A stretch of DNA of 64,000 nt from JACVRW01 sp963850205. GTDB taxonomy: Bacteria; Actinomycetota; Thermoleophilia; Solirubrobacterales; Thermoleophilaceae. The position numbers were made by a program, and so were the translations under genes. Where the stretch lies: assembly GCA_963850205.1 (NCBI GenBank), contig CAWKKJ010000014.1:251970-315969 (forward strand). Reading direction: 5' to 3'. Positions 1 to 8,376 of the stretch are shown here, piece by piece. The notes under the pieces are model-generated. The model made no database searches and was not told where the DNA came from. It worked only from the letters and a program-made list of their open reading frames with translations. Positions within the stretch are counted from its first letter, which is position 1; each line of letters opens with the position of its first letter.

Positions 1-1376
1 AGGCCGGACTGGCGCATGCCCCCGAAGGGCACGTGGGCCTCGTCCAGGCAGGTGGAGTCGTTCACGTGGACCATGCCCGAGCTCACGCCTTCGGCGAACG
101 TCAGCCCACGCTCGAGCGAGCCGGTGTAGACCGCGTTCACCAGCCCGTAGGGCGTGTCGTTGACCAGGTCGAGCGCCTCCTCCTCGGTGTCCACGCTCAG
201 CACCGGGGCGATGGGCCCGAAGATCTCCTCGCTCCAGAGGGGCATCTCGGGCGTCACGTCCACCACCACGGTGGGCCGGTAGAAGTTGCCCTCAAACGTG
301 CCGCCCTCCACCGTGCGCGCACCCTGCTCAAGCGAGCGCTCCAGCAGGTCGTGCGCGCGGTCGCGCTGGCGCTCGGAGATCATCGGCCCGAGCCCGACCT
401 CGCCGGTCGCGGGGTCACCGACCTCGATCGCGGCCGCGCGGGCCGCAAGCCGCTTGACGTACTCGTCGTACACCGGCCGCATGACGATGTGCCGCCCGGC
501 GGTGATGCAGGTCTGCCCCTGGTAGTGGAAGGCCGACCAGGCGCCGACCATGCTGGCCGCCTCGACATCGGCGTCGTCCAGCACGACGAAGGCGTTGTTG
601 CCGCCGAGCTCGAGCGAGGCGCGCTTGAGCTGGGAGCCGGCCACCTTGGCGATCTCCCGGCCCACCTCGGAGGAGCCCGTGAAGTGGACCATGTCCACGC
701 CCTCGTTGGCCACGAGCGCGCGACCCACCTCGTCGCCGCCGGTCACGACCTGGAACAGGCCGGTGGGGGCGCCGGCGTCGGCGAACAGCTCGGCGATCAG
801 CAGGCCGCCGCAGAGCGGCGTCTCCGGCGCAGGCTTCAGCACCACCGCGTTGCCCAGGGCGATCGCCGGCGCCACCACCCTGAAGCCCAGGATGAGCGGG
901 AAGTTCCAGGGCGTGATCGCGGCCACCACGCCCACCGGCACGTGCTGGACGATGCTCAGCTTGCCCGGGTTGTGGGAGGGCACCACCTCGCCCCCCACCC
1001 GGGAGGTGAGCCCGGCGGCCTCGTGCAGCTCACCGGCCGAGCCGCCCACCTCGTACTCGGCCTTGCCGCCGATGGACCCCGTCTCGCGCACGATCAGGTC
1101 GGCGATCTCGCCCGTACGCTCGACCAAGAGCGCGGCCACTCGTCGCAGCAGGGCGGCCCGGACGTCGTACGGCTCGGCCGCCCAGGCGCGCTGCGCCGTG
1201 CGGGCGGCATCGACGGCGCGCGCGAGGTCGGCCTCGGAGGCGAGGCCGGCGGCCCCCAGCTCCGCGCCGCTGCCCTTGTCGAGCACCGGCGCCTGCTTCT
1301 TTCCCTCGGCGTCGCGGAACTCCCCGTCCACGAAGATCTTGCCCGTCCAGGGTCGCTCCGCCACCTCGGTCGCCAT
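1..1376 (-). CDS. Aldehyde dehydrogenase (NAD(P)+-dependent), C-terminus cut by window edge
   Basis: Oxidises an aldehyde to the carboxylate. The reverse-strand frame from ATG at 1376 carries the ALDH landmarks in order: the TPWNFP segment, the FTGSSEVG cofactor loop, the general-base Glu in ELGGNN, the nucleophile Cys in GQTCITAGR, and the late EEIFGP and PFGGMRQSG motifs. About 459 residues are visible and the frame runs off position 1, so only the last 20 or so residues are missing. It resembles the benzaldehyde/vanillin dehydrogenase branch; the substrate is unknown. It diverges from the LacI-type gene with two operator-like sites between, so it probably belongs to that regulon. Confidence 0.93.
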   Translation of the reverse strand, partial: MATEVAERPWTGKIFVDGEFRDAEGKKQAPVLDKGSGAELGAAGLASEADLARAVDAARTAQRAWAAEPYDVRAALLRRVAALLVERTGEIADLIVRETGSIGGKAEYEVGGSAGELHEAAGLTSRVGGEVVPSHNPGKLSIVQHVPVGVVAAITPWNFPLILGFRVVAPAIALGNAVVLKPAPETPLCGGLLIAELFADAGAPTGLFQVVTGGDEVGRALVANEGVDMVHFTGSSEVGREIAKVAGSQLKRASLELGGNNAFVVLDDADVEAASMVGAWSAFHYQGQTCITAGRHIVMRPVYDEYVKRLAARAAAIEVGDPATGEVGLGPMISERQRDRAHDLLERSLEQGARTVEGGTFEGNFYRPTVVVDVTPEMPLWSEEIFGPIAPVLSVDTEEEALDLVNDTPYGLVNAVYTGSLERGLTFAEGVSSGMVHVNDSTCLDEAHVPFGGMRQSG

Positions 1377-1396
1377 CCAGCCTCCAGCCGCTTCGA

Positions 1397-1410
1397 GAAA
1401 ACGTTTGCCA
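1397..1410. promoter_or_regulatory. Putative LacI-family operator 1
   Basis: GAAAACGTTTGCCA is a near-palindrome centred on AACGTT, the classic LacI/GalR-type operator shape. It lies 21 bp upstream of the aldehyde dehydrogenase start and recurs at 1455 and 5686. Confidence 0.7.
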
Positions 1411-1454
1411 TCGCGAGCGTATTGCTCGGTCGCGACAGGTGTCAAGCGGCTTTC

Positions 1455-1468
1455 GGAAAACGCTTGCC
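1455..1468. promoter_or_regulatory. Putative LacI-family operator 2
   Basis: GGAAAACGCTTGCC differs from the other two copies at one central base. It lies 26 bp before the regulator ATG, which suggests autoregulation. The two sites in this gap are 59 bp apart. Confidence 0.65.
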
Positions 1469-1493
1469 GCAGCCCGGTATCCTCGCGCTGCCC

Positions 1494-2513
1494 ATGGCCC
1501 ACAAGGACAAGGGCGGGTCCCTGGCGGACGTCAGCCGCAGGGCGGGCGTGTCGCTCGCGACCGCGTCCCGCGTGCTCACCGGCTCCACGCACCCGGTGGC
1601 GGAGCCGACCCGCGAGCGGGTGCTGAAGGCGGCCGGCGAGCTGGGCTACTCGCCGAGTGCGCTGGCGCGGGCCCTGGTGACCAAGCGCAGTGGCATCATC
1701 GGGGTGGTGGTGGGGGACATCGTGGATCCCTACTTCGCCGAGATCACGCGCGGCGTCGAGGACGTGGCCGCCGAGGCCGGCTACATGACGATCGTCTGCA
1801 ACGCCGACCGTCGCACCGAGACCGAGCTGGCCCAGCTCGGGCTGTTGAGCGACTACCGGGCCGAGGGCGTGGTGTTCGCCGGCAGCGGCTACGTGGACGA
1901 TCCGCTGGGTCCCAGGCTGGCCGGCGCGGTGGCCCGCGCGCGGGAACGGGGGATGGAGGTGGTCTCGGTGGCGCTGCGGGACTTCGAGGGACCGCGCGTG
2001 CACTCCGACAATCGCGCGGCCGCGCTCGACCTCACCGCGCACCTCATCTCCCTCGGCCATCGGCGCATCGCCTTCATCGGCGGGCCGGAGGGCCTGTACG
2101 CGAGCCGCGACCGGCTCGCGGGCTTCACGGCTGCCATGGCCGCGGCCGGGCTGGGTGCCGACCTGGTCTGCGAGGGCGACTTCGGCTACGACCTCGGCTA
2201 CGAGGCCACGCGGCGGATGGTCGAGCAGGAGCGCCTGCCCGACGCCGTGATCGGCGCCAACGACGCCACCGCGATCGGCGCGCTCGGCGCCCTGCGCGCC
2301 AACGACGTGCCCGTGCCCGAGCGCGTGTCGGTGGCGGGCATGACCGACACACGGCTGGCGCGCTTCTCCGACATGACCACCGTGAGCCTTCCGATCTACG
2401 AGTTCGGCGCCATGGCGGCGAGGCGCATCGTGGGCGAGGCCGGAGCGGACGCGGAGGAGACGCTGCTGCCGCACGCCGTGGTGCCGCGCTCGACCACGGC
2501 TAGACGTGGCTGA
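1494..2513 (+). CDS. LacI/GalR-family transcriptional regulator
   Basis: A DNA-binding repressor of about 339 residues. The N-terminal helix-turn-helix reads SLADVSRRAGVSLATASRVL, followed by the hinge helix (SPSALARALVTKRS) and a periplasmic-binding-protein-like effector domain with typical segments (GIIGVVVGDIVDPYF, GHRRIAFIGG, PDAVIGANDATAIGAL). I chose ATG 1494 because it sits just before the HTH; the open frame extends far upstream but only as antisense of the dehydrogenase. Three operator-like sites nearby suggest it controls itself, the dehydrogenase and the Gfo/Idh-DUF993-isomerase operon. Its 3' end overlaps the convergent isomerase gene by 14 bp. Confidence 0.95.
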   Translation: MAHKDKGGSLADVSRRAGVSLATASRVLTGSTHPVAEPTRERVLKAAGELGYSPSALARALVTKRSGIIGVVVGDIVDPYFAEITRGVEDVAAEAGYMTIVCNADRRTETELAQLGLLSDYRAEGVVFAGSGYVDDPLGPRLAGAVARARERGMEVVSVALRDFEGPRVHSDNRAAALDLTAHLISLGHRRIAFIGGPEGLYASRDRLAGFTAAMAAAGLGADLVCEGDFGYDLGYEATRRMVEQERLPDAVIGANDATAIGALGALRANDVPVPERVSVAGMTDTRLARFSDMTTVSLPIYEFGAMAARRIVGEAGADAEETLLPHAVVPRSTTARRG

Positions 2514-3327
2514 GGCAGCGCGCGCCCAGCTCGGCGAGGAGCTCGTCCACGGGCCGCCGGTGCAACGCCGGGTTGATCACCTCGACCTCGATCGGTCCCC
2601 CGTAGCCGGCCTTCTCCACCAGGCCGCGTAGGCGCCGCAGCTCGATCTCGCCGTCGCCCATCAGGCCCCGCCCGGCCAGCACGTCCTCCGTGGGCGACAG
2701 CCAGTCCGACACGTGGTAGCCCACGATGCGCCCGGCCGAACGGGCCAGCTCGCGCTCGAGCGCCGGGTCCCACCAGACGTGGTAGGCGTCCACCACCACG
2801 CCCACGTGCGCGGGGTCGAACCGCCCGGCCAGGTCGTTGGCCTGGCCGAGAGTGACGACCACGGAACGCTCCGCGATCATCATCGGGTGCAGCGGCTCGA
2901 TCCCGAGGCGGATCCCGGCCTCGGCCGCGTGCGGCACGAGCCGCTCGATGCCCTCCAGCACTGTCCGCCGCGCGGCCTCCAGGTCGCCGTCTGCAGCCGG
3001 GCCGCACACCAGCACGAGGACGTCCGTGCCCAGCGCGGCGGCCTCCTCCAGCGCCTGGCGATTGTCGGCCTCCCGCTCGCGCCGCCCGGCCGAGTCAGCG
3101 GCGCTGAAGAAACCGCCCCGGCAGAGGCTGGATACCCGGAGGCCGGCCTCGGCCACCAGGCGCCCCGCACGCTGCGCCCCTCCCTCGAGCTTGTGGCGCC
3201 AGACACCGATCCAGGGCAGCCCAGCGGCGGCGCAGCCCTCCACGGCCTGTTCCAGCGTGAGCTGATCCGCGGTGATCTGGTTGAGGCTGACGCGCGAGAG
3301 GTCGCCGAGCGGCGCCGCCGCGCTCAC
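2500..3327 (-). CDS. Sugar phosphate isomerase/epimerase family TIM-barrel protein
   Basis: About 275 residues of the AP-endonuclease-2-like xylose isomerase fold. Segments expected for metal-binding acids and histidines are visible: IEPLHPM, VVDAYHVWWDP, GYHVSDWL and IEVEVINPALH. It is the last gene of a three-gene reverse operon; its start overlaps the DUF993 stop by 4 nt. With a Gfo/Idh dehydrogenase and an aldehyde dehydrogenase in the same regulon, it probably isomerises a sugar or polyol intermediate. The exact substrate cannot be read from sequence. Confidence 0.88.
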   Translation of the reverse strand: MSAAAPLGDLSRVSLNQITADQLTLEQAVEGCAAAGLPWIGVWRHKLEGGAQRAGRLVAEAGLRVSSLCRGGFFSAADSAGRREREADNRQALEEAAALGTDVLVLVCGPAADGDLEAARRTVLEGIERLVPHAAEAGIRLGIEPLHPMMIAERSVVVTLGQANDLAGRFDPAHVGVVVDAYHVWWDPALERELARSAGRIVGYHVSDWLSPTEDVLAGRGLMGDGEIELRRLRGLVEKAGYGGPIEVEVINPALHRRPVDELLAELGARCLSHV

Positions 3328-4495
3328 GGGCCGACCCCGGCCAGCGCCAGCAGCCGGCGCATGCGCTCCACGCTCAGGTCCGGGCGCGGCAGCAGCCCGG
3401 CCTGGTCGGCCAGCCGGAAGAGCTCGCTCAGGTGCACCACCGAGCGCGCGCTCTCGAGGCCGCCGACCATCCTGAAGTGGTCCTGATGGCCACCGAGCCA
3501 GGCCAGGAAGACGATGCCGGTCTTGTAGTTGAAGGTGGGCGGTGAGAACAGGGCGCGGGCCAGCGGCAGCGTGGGGGCCAGCGTGGCGTCGAAGCGGGCC
3601 GGGTCGCCGGCGTCGAGCGCCTGCAGGGCCGCCGAGGCGGCAGGCGCGATCGCGTCGAACACGCCCAGCAGGGCGTCGCTGTGGCGACCGCCGTCGCCTC
3701 GGATCAGCTCGGGGTAGTTGAAGTCGTCGCCCGTGTAGAGGCGCACACCGTCCGGAAGCGCGAGTCGCAGCGCGCGCTCGCGGCCGGCGTCCAGCAAGGA
3801 GACCTTGATGCCGTCGATTCGCTCGGCGTGGTCTGAGATCAGCTCGAGCACCAGGCGCGCCGCGTCGTCGGTGTCCGTGCCTCCCCAGTAGCCCGCGAGC
3901 GCGGGATCGAACATCTCGCCCAGCCAGTGGAGGATCACGGGCCGCGCCGCCTGTTCGAGCAGGGTGTCGTACACGGCGCGGTAGTCCTCGGGGGCGCGCG
4001 CCGCCGCGGCGAGGGCCCGGCTGGCCATCAGGATGGCCGGGCTGCCCGCGTCCTCGATCAGCACGAGCTGCTCGAGGTAGGCGCCCCGGATCTGGTCGAG
4101 CGACGCGGGCTCCCCCGGCGGGAGCTGATCGGTGCCCGCACCGCAGGCGATCAGGCCCCCACAGGCCCGGGCCTCGGCCGCCGAGCGGCGGATCAGCTCG
4201 GCGGCTGCCAGCCAGTCCAGCCCCATGCCGCGCTGCGCGGTGTCCATCGCCTCGGCCACGCCCAGCCCCCAGGACCAGAGGTGCCGGCGGTAGGCCAGCG
4301 TCGCCTCCCAGTCCAGCCGGGCCGGCCCGGCCGGGTCCGAGAGCGGATCGGCCACGACGTGAGCCGCCGCGTAGAAGACACGCGAGCGCGGGGGGAGGGC
4401 GGACGCTCGAAGGCGCCGGGCGGACCGGGTGTGTAGGCCTCCAGTGTCCCGTCGGGGCGGGGAAGCTCGACGCTGGGGGGCGCCGCGACGCTCAC
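3324..4495 (-). CDS. DUF993 (dihydrodipicolinate-synthase-like) protein, apparent frameshift near the N-terminus
   Basis: The long frame from about 4355 encodes a clear DUF993 protein (segments AMDTAQRGMGLDW, IKVSLLDAGRE, YTGDDFNYPELI). Reading further upstream, the same frame gives RVFYAAAHVVADP, as I recall for the family, but no good start follows. A second frame begins with GTG at 4495, overlaps the Gfo/Idh stop as GTGA, and encodes a plausible N-terminus (SVAAPPSVELPRPDGTLEAY). The two frames join if the six-G run at 4390-4395 had one more G. The gene is therefore either damaged or carries a sequencing deletion. Its function is unknown; an aldolase-like role in sugar catabolism is inferred from its neighbours. 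Confidence 0.85.
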
Positions 4496-5685
4496 GCCGG
4501 CAGCTCCGGCACGGCCAGCGCTCGACGCTCGTGCCAGGAGCGTGTGGCCAGCTCCGCCAGCTGCACGCCCTTGGCCCCCTCGAACAGGTCGAAGGGAAAC
4601 GCCGTCTCGGCGGCGACGGCGCGCAGGTAGAGCTCCCACTGGGCTTTGAAGGCGTTGTCGTAGTCGCCCTCGGCGCCGAAGGGCTCCCAGCCGTCGCGGA
4701 AGCTCAGGGGGTTGGGGAGATCGGGGTTCCACGTGGCCCGGGGCGTGGTCTCCCGGGGCTGCACACGGCAGTCGCGCAGGCCGGCCACCGCGCTTCCGGC
4801 GGTGCCGTCCACCTGCAGCTCGAACAGCTCGTCGCGATCGACCCGCACGCACCACGAGGAGTTGAGCTGTGCGACTACGCCGCCCTCGAGCTCGAACAGG
4901 GCGTAGGCCGCGTCCTCGGCCGTGCAGCGGTAGGGAAGGCCGTCCTCGCCGGTGCGCTCGCCGACGTGGATCGCCCCCAGGGCGTAGACGCTGCGCACCG
5001 GCGCGATCAGATGGTCGAGCACATAGCGCCAGTGCGAGAACATGTCGGCCAGGATGCCCCCGCCATCCTCGGCCCGGTAGTTCCAGGACGGCCGCTGGGG
5101 AACGGGCTTGGGGCCTTCGAACACCCAATAGCCGAACTCGCCGCGCACCGAGAGAAGGCGGCCGAAAAACCCGCCGTCGGCCAGCGCGCGGAGCTTGCGC
5201 ATGCCGGGCAGGAACAGCTTGTCCTGGACCACGCCGTGGACCACACCGGCGTCGCGGGCAAGGCGGGCGATTCGCAGCGCCGCCTCGAGATCGGGCGCGG
5301 ACGGCTTCTCGCAGTAGATGTGCTTGCCGGCGGCGATTGCCTTCTCCACGTCGCGGGCGCGCACCGCGGTGGCCTGAGCGTCGAAGTACACCGTTTGGGC
5401 AGGATCGCTCAGGGCGCCGTCGAGATCGGTGCTGTAGCGCTCCACCTCGTGCTCGTGGGCCAGCGCCCGCAGCTTCTCCTCGTTGCGGCCCACGAGCAGC
5501 GGCTCGGGCATGAGCCGGCCACCGTCCGGCAGGGCGAGGCCGCCCTGGCGCCGGATGGCCAGGACCGAGCGGACCAGGTGCTGGTTGGTGCCCATGCGGC
5601 CGGTCACGCCGTTCATGATCACGCCGATCCGGCGTGTGCCGGCCCCGCCCTGAGGCCGCCCCCGGGTGTTCTCCTCGACCGCCAT
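4492..5685 (-). CDS. Gfo/Idh/MocA-family NAD(P)-dependent oxidoreductase
   Basis: About 397 residues. The N-terminal Rossmann fold starts RIGVIMNGVTGRMG, and the family EKP motif (YCEKPSAPD) supplies the catalytic lysine; the C-terminal domain is the usual beta-sheet dimer domain. The protein oxidises or reduces a sugar, inositol-like or glycoside substrate. ATG 5685 is the only start that keeps the dinucleotide fold. It abuts an operator-like site with no room for a ribosome-binding site, so a leaderless transcript or 5'-UTR repression is likely. It heads the operon with the DUF993 gene, with a 4-nt GTGA overlap. Confidence 0.93.
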   Translation of the reverse strand: MAVEENTRGRPQGGAGTRRIGVIMNGVTGRMGTNQHLVRSVLAIRRQGGLALPDGGRLMPEPLLVGRNEEKLRALAHEHEVERYSTDLDGALSDPAQTVYFDAQATAVRARDVEKAIAAGKHIYCEKPSAPDLEAALRIARLARDAGVVHGVVQDKLFLPGMRKLRALADGGFFGRLLSVRGEFGYWVFEGPKPVPQRPSWNYRAEDGGGILADMFSHWRYVLDHLIAPVRSVYALGAIHVGERTGEDGLPYRCTAEDAAYALFELEGGVVAQLNSSWCVRVDRDELFELQVDGTAGSAVAGLRDCRVQPRETTPRATWNPDLPNPLSFRDGWEPFGAEGDYDNAFKAQWELYLRAVAAETAFPFDLFEGAKGVQLAELATRSWHERRALAVPELPA

Positions 5686-5700
5686 GGAAAACGTTTGCCA
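5686..5700. promoter_or_regulatory. Putative LacI-family operator 3
   Basis: GGAAAACGTTTGCCA is nearly identical to the sites at 1397 and 1455. It lies directly against the start codon of the Gfo/Idh gene and ties the reverse operon to the LacI-type regulator. Confidence 0.7.
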
Positions 5701-5816
5701 GCCTAGTGGTGGGCGGTCGGGTGTGTCAACCGGCGCGGGCCTCGGCCGTTGATGCGCCAACCCCCGCAGGCCCGCCGCCGCCGACCGCTACGATCAACTC
5801 AGGAAGGAGATTTCCC

Positions 5817-6290
5817 CTGCTGACATTGGGCATCGTCCTGCTCGTCATTGGAGCCTTGCTCCTCGTCGCCGAGGCGCATCTGCCCACGCTCGGCATCCTG
5901 GGAATCGCCGGTGTGGCTGCCTTGGCCACCGGCGTGGGCGTCTCGCTCGACGCCGCGGGCGGGGGCCTCGCCCTGGCGCTCTCGGTGGCGATCGCGGTCG
6001 GCCTGGGCACCGGGGCGCTGCTCCTCTACGCGGTCAAGGCCACGATTCCCGTGATCCGCGGCAAAGCCCGCACCGGCGCTGAGGCCCTCGTGGGGCATGT
6101 GGGCGTCGTGCGCACCGAGCCCGCACCGCTCGGGCAGATCCTGGTGGACGGCGCGCTCTGGCGGGCGCGGCCCTGCTGGGAAGAGGAGGAGGCGCCGGCG
6201 CTTCGCCGGGGAGACCACGTTGTCGTTGAACGCGTGAACGGGCTGACCCTGTCGGTCCGGCGCGCCGAGGAGTGGGAGCTCGAGTCATGA
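5817..6290 (+). CDS. NfeD-like membrane protein
   Basis: Two or three hydrophobic helices (LGIVLLVIGALLLVAEA and following) precede a C-terminal OB-fold-like region (ALVGHVGVVRTE, GALWRARP, GDHVVVERVNGLTLSV), the NfeD architecture. A strong Shine-Dalgarno AGGAAGGAGA at 5801-5810 is followed in frame by CTG (5817, spacing 6) and TTG (5826) but no ATG or GTG, so I place the start at CTG 5817 with reservation. It overlaps the SPFH gene by ATGA. NfeD and SPFH proteins are usual partners in membrane microdomains. Confidence 0.87.
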   Translation: MLTLGIVLLVIGALLLVAEAHLPTLGILGIAGVAALATGVGVSLDAAGGGLALALSVAIAVGLGTGALLLYAVKATIPVIRGKARTGAEALVGHVGVVRTEPAPLGQILVDGALWRARPCWEEEEAPALRRGDHVVVERVNGLTLSVRRAEEWELES

Positions 6291-7189
6291 CCGCCGTCCT
6301 GGTAGCCCTCGTCATCATCGTCGTACTGCTGGCGGCGCTCGCCGGCTCCTCGGTTCGCATCCTGCGGGAATACGAGCGCGCCGTGGTCTTCCGGCTCGGG
6401 CGGCTCATCGGCGCGAAGGGCCCGGGCCTTGTGCTGCTGGTGCCGCTGATCGACCGCATGGTCCGGGCCGACCTGCGCACGGTCACCTTCGACATCCCTC
6501 CCCAGGACCTGATCACGCGCGACAACGTTCCGGCCAAGGTGAACGCGGTCACCTACTTCCGCGTGGTCGACCCGATCAAGTCGGTCGTCGAGGTGGAGCG
6601 CTACCGCGCAGCCACCTCGCAGATCGCCCAGACCACCCTCCGCTCGGTGCTCGGCAAGGCCGACCTCGACCACCTCCTCGGCGACCGGGAGCGGCTGAAC
6701 GAGCATCTGCAGCAGATCATCGACGAGCAGACCGATCCCTGGGGGATCAAGGTGTCCACCGTCGAGATCAAGGACGTCGGCATTCCCAGCGGGATGCAGC
6801 GCGCGATGGCCCGCCAAGCCGAGGCCGAGCGTGAGCGACGGGCGAAGATCATCAATGCCGAGGGCGAGTTTCAGGCCTCCCAGCGGCTCTTCGACGCCGC
6901 CGAGATCATCAGCGGGAACCCGGCCGCCCTCCAGCTGCGCTATCTCCAGACCCTGCTCGAGGTCTCGAACAACCAGTCCTCGACGATCGTTCTGCCCATT
7001 CCCACCGACGTGCTGCGTCCGCTGCTCGACTACAACGGCGGCGAGCGCCCAGCCCGGCGCGAGCCCAAGCCCTCCGAGGAGGAGGGTCTGCCCGCCTCGA
7101 GCGAAGAGGCCCGCCTTGGCCCTGCCCCGGACACGCCACTTGCGCTGCCGGCCGAGCCCGCGGAGAAGGACGTCGAGCCGGCGGGCTGA
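6287..7189 (+). CDS. SPFH/band 7 (slipin/stomatin-like) protein
   Basis: About 300 residues. An N-terminal transmembrane helix (TAVLVALVIIVVLLAALAG) is followed by the band 7 domain: REYERAVVFRLGR, GPGLVLLVPLID, the VPAKVNAVTYFRVVDP strand, SEVGKADLD-like positions in LRSVLGKADLDHLL, and the helical RQAEAERERRAKIINAEGE region. It probably forms membrane-scaffold oligomers with the NfeD protein encoded just upstream (4-nt overlap). The last 50 or so residues are Pro/Glu-rich and probably disordered. Confidence 0.95.
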   Translation: MTAVLVALVIIVVLLAALAGSSVRILREYERAVVFRLGRLIGAKGPGLVLLVPLIDRMVRADLRTVTFDIPPQDLITRDNVPAKVNAVTYFRVVDPIKSVVEVERYRAATSQIAQTTLRSVLGKADLDHLLGDRERLNEHLQQIIDEQTDPWGIKVSTVEIKDVGIPSGMQRAMARQAEAERERRAKIINAEGEFQASQRLFDAAEIISGNPAALQLRYLQTLLEVSNNQSSTIVLPIPTDVLRPLLDYNGGERPARREPKPSEEEGLPASSEEARLGPAPDTPLALPAEPAEKDVEPAG

Positions 7190-7283
7190 GCAGGCGCACG
7201 CGCCGCCCGCGATGTTTGGGCGCGTTCGAACCAGGGGAGCAGCCGTCTAGACGTCAAGAACTGCGGGAAAGGTGGGACTTGCA

Positions 7284-7943
7284 ATGGCCCAGAGCAAAGC
7301 CGGATCCCGGGCGGAGGACAGCCCGGGCGCCACGTCGACGGAGAGCGAGCAAGGCGGGGTGACCGCCCCCGAGTCGGGCGAGCCGATCGCCGGCAGGTCC
7401 GGCGCCTCCACGGCACGCGAGCCGAGCTCGTCCGCTCGCAGCCCGGGCGCCGCGGCCAAGCCGAAGACCGCCGGCCGCAGCGCGGCCTCCAGCCGCTCTC
7501 GCGACGGGCGCGGCAACGTCGATGCGGCCAAGGACACTCTGGGCAGCGCGGGCAGCGCGGTCGGCACGGCTGCCAAGAAGGCCAAGATGCCCGCCATCGC
7601 CGGCGGAGCGGCGCTGGCCGGGCTGGCCGGTGGTATCGCGCTCGCGGCACGCACCGGCCCCAAGCGCGTGCTCGGTGTGCCGATCCCGGGCACCCGCAAG
7701 CCGCTCGTGAAGATCAACGGGCCCACGATCAAGGTCAAGAACCCGCGCAGCTCGCAGGCCAAGAGCGTCAGCGAGGATCTGCTCAAGGCGGCCGGTCAGG
7801 TCGGCTCGGCCGGCCGTCAGGTGGGCGACGTGCTGAACGAGGTCCAGCGGGTGCGCGGGGCGTGGGAGGACCGCAGCCGGCGCCGCTCGCCGATCGAGGT
7901 CGTGCTCGAGAGCCTGACGCAGCGCCGCGGCGGCCGCGACTAG
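7284..7943 (+). CDS. Hypothetical Ala/Ser/Lys-rich protein with a hydrophobic segment
   Basis: About 219 residues from ATG 7284, preceded by AAAGGTGGGA. The first 85 or so residues are low-complexity Ser/Ala/Gly. A hydrophobic stretch (AIAGGAALAGLAGGIALAAR) is followed by a basic, beta-like segment (KPLVKINGPTIKVKN) and a helical C-terminus (VGDVLNEVQRVRGAWEDRSRR). I do not recognise the family. The layout of a small hydrophobic Ala/Gly helix flanked by lysine and arginine resembles proteins of the gas vesicle cluster at 31.6-35.2 kb, but I see no convincing sequence identity. Confidence 0.72.
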   Translation: MAQSKAGSRAEDSPGATSTESEQGGVTAPESGEPIAGRSGASTAREPSSSARSPGAAAKPKTAGRSAASSRSRDGRGNVDAAKDTLGSAGSAVGTAAKKAKMPAIAGGAALAGLAGGIALAARTGPKRVLGVPIPGTRKPLVKINGPTIKVKNPRSSQAKSVSEDLLKAAGQVGSAGRQVGDVLNEVQRVRGAWEDRSRRRSPIEVVLESLTQRRGGRD

Positions 7944-7990
7944 GCGCCGGGCGGCCCGCGACCCCGGGCGGCCCGCGACCCCGGCCGGCC

Positions 7991-8104
7991 CGAGTGTGGC
8001 TTCCGAAACTCTCGATATGCGCGAGTTCTAGAAGCCACACCCTCGTGCGGGCGGCGCGAGCGCAACAGCACGGCGACGGGTGTGACAGCCGCGCGACAGG
8101 AGTC
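7991..8104. repeat. 114-bp intergenic repeat, copy A
   Basis: Starts with a 47-nt imperfect palindrome (7994-8040: GTGTGGCTTC ... GAAGCCACAC with an inner AACTC/GAGTT pairing), followed by a conserved tail ending in GACAGGAGTC. The copy at 8222-8335 has the same length and layout with scattered substitutions. Confidence 0.8.
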
Positions 8105-8119
8105 AGCGCCAACGGTTCC

Positions 8120-8202
8120 CCTTACCCAGCCCCCAGCGGCGCCTGAGCCGCCACACCCTCGCCGAGTGGGTGGCAGCGCCGGCGGGATCGGGCTGGGTAA
8201 GG
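8120..8202. repeat. 13-bp perfect inverted repeat between the two 114-bp repeats
   Basis: CCTTACCCAGCCC (8120-8132) and GGGCTGGGTAAGG (8190-8202) are exact reverse complements about 57 nt apart. The enclosed sequence carries a third copy of CCACACCCTCG, which is also present in both flanking repeats. Confidence 0.75.
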
Positions 8203-8221
8203 AGGACTCGGCCCGCCGACC

Positions 8222-8335
8222 CGAGTGTGGCTTCCGAAGGTCGCGGTATGCGCGAGTTCTGGAAGCCACACCCTCGTGCAGGCGCCGCGAGTGCAACAGC
8301 GCAGCCACGGGTGTGACGACCGGACGACGGGAGTC
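8222..8335. repeat. 114-bp intergenic repeat, copy B
   Basis: Second copy, 231 bp from the first. The 47-nt palindrome spans 8225-8271, and the bases changed relative to copy A lie mainly in the loop and inner stem, leaving the GTGTGGCTTC/GAAGCCACAC arms intact. No open frame explains the block. Confidence 0.8.
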
Positions 8336-8376
8336 GGGCGGGCCGGCGCCGCGGCGCGCCAAGCCGCCGGAGGTCC

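Noticed and set aside
33..1493. Long forward open frame before the LacI gene
   Set aside because: It is antisense to a complete, motif-bearing aldehyde dehydrogenase; only the part from ATG 1494 is coding.
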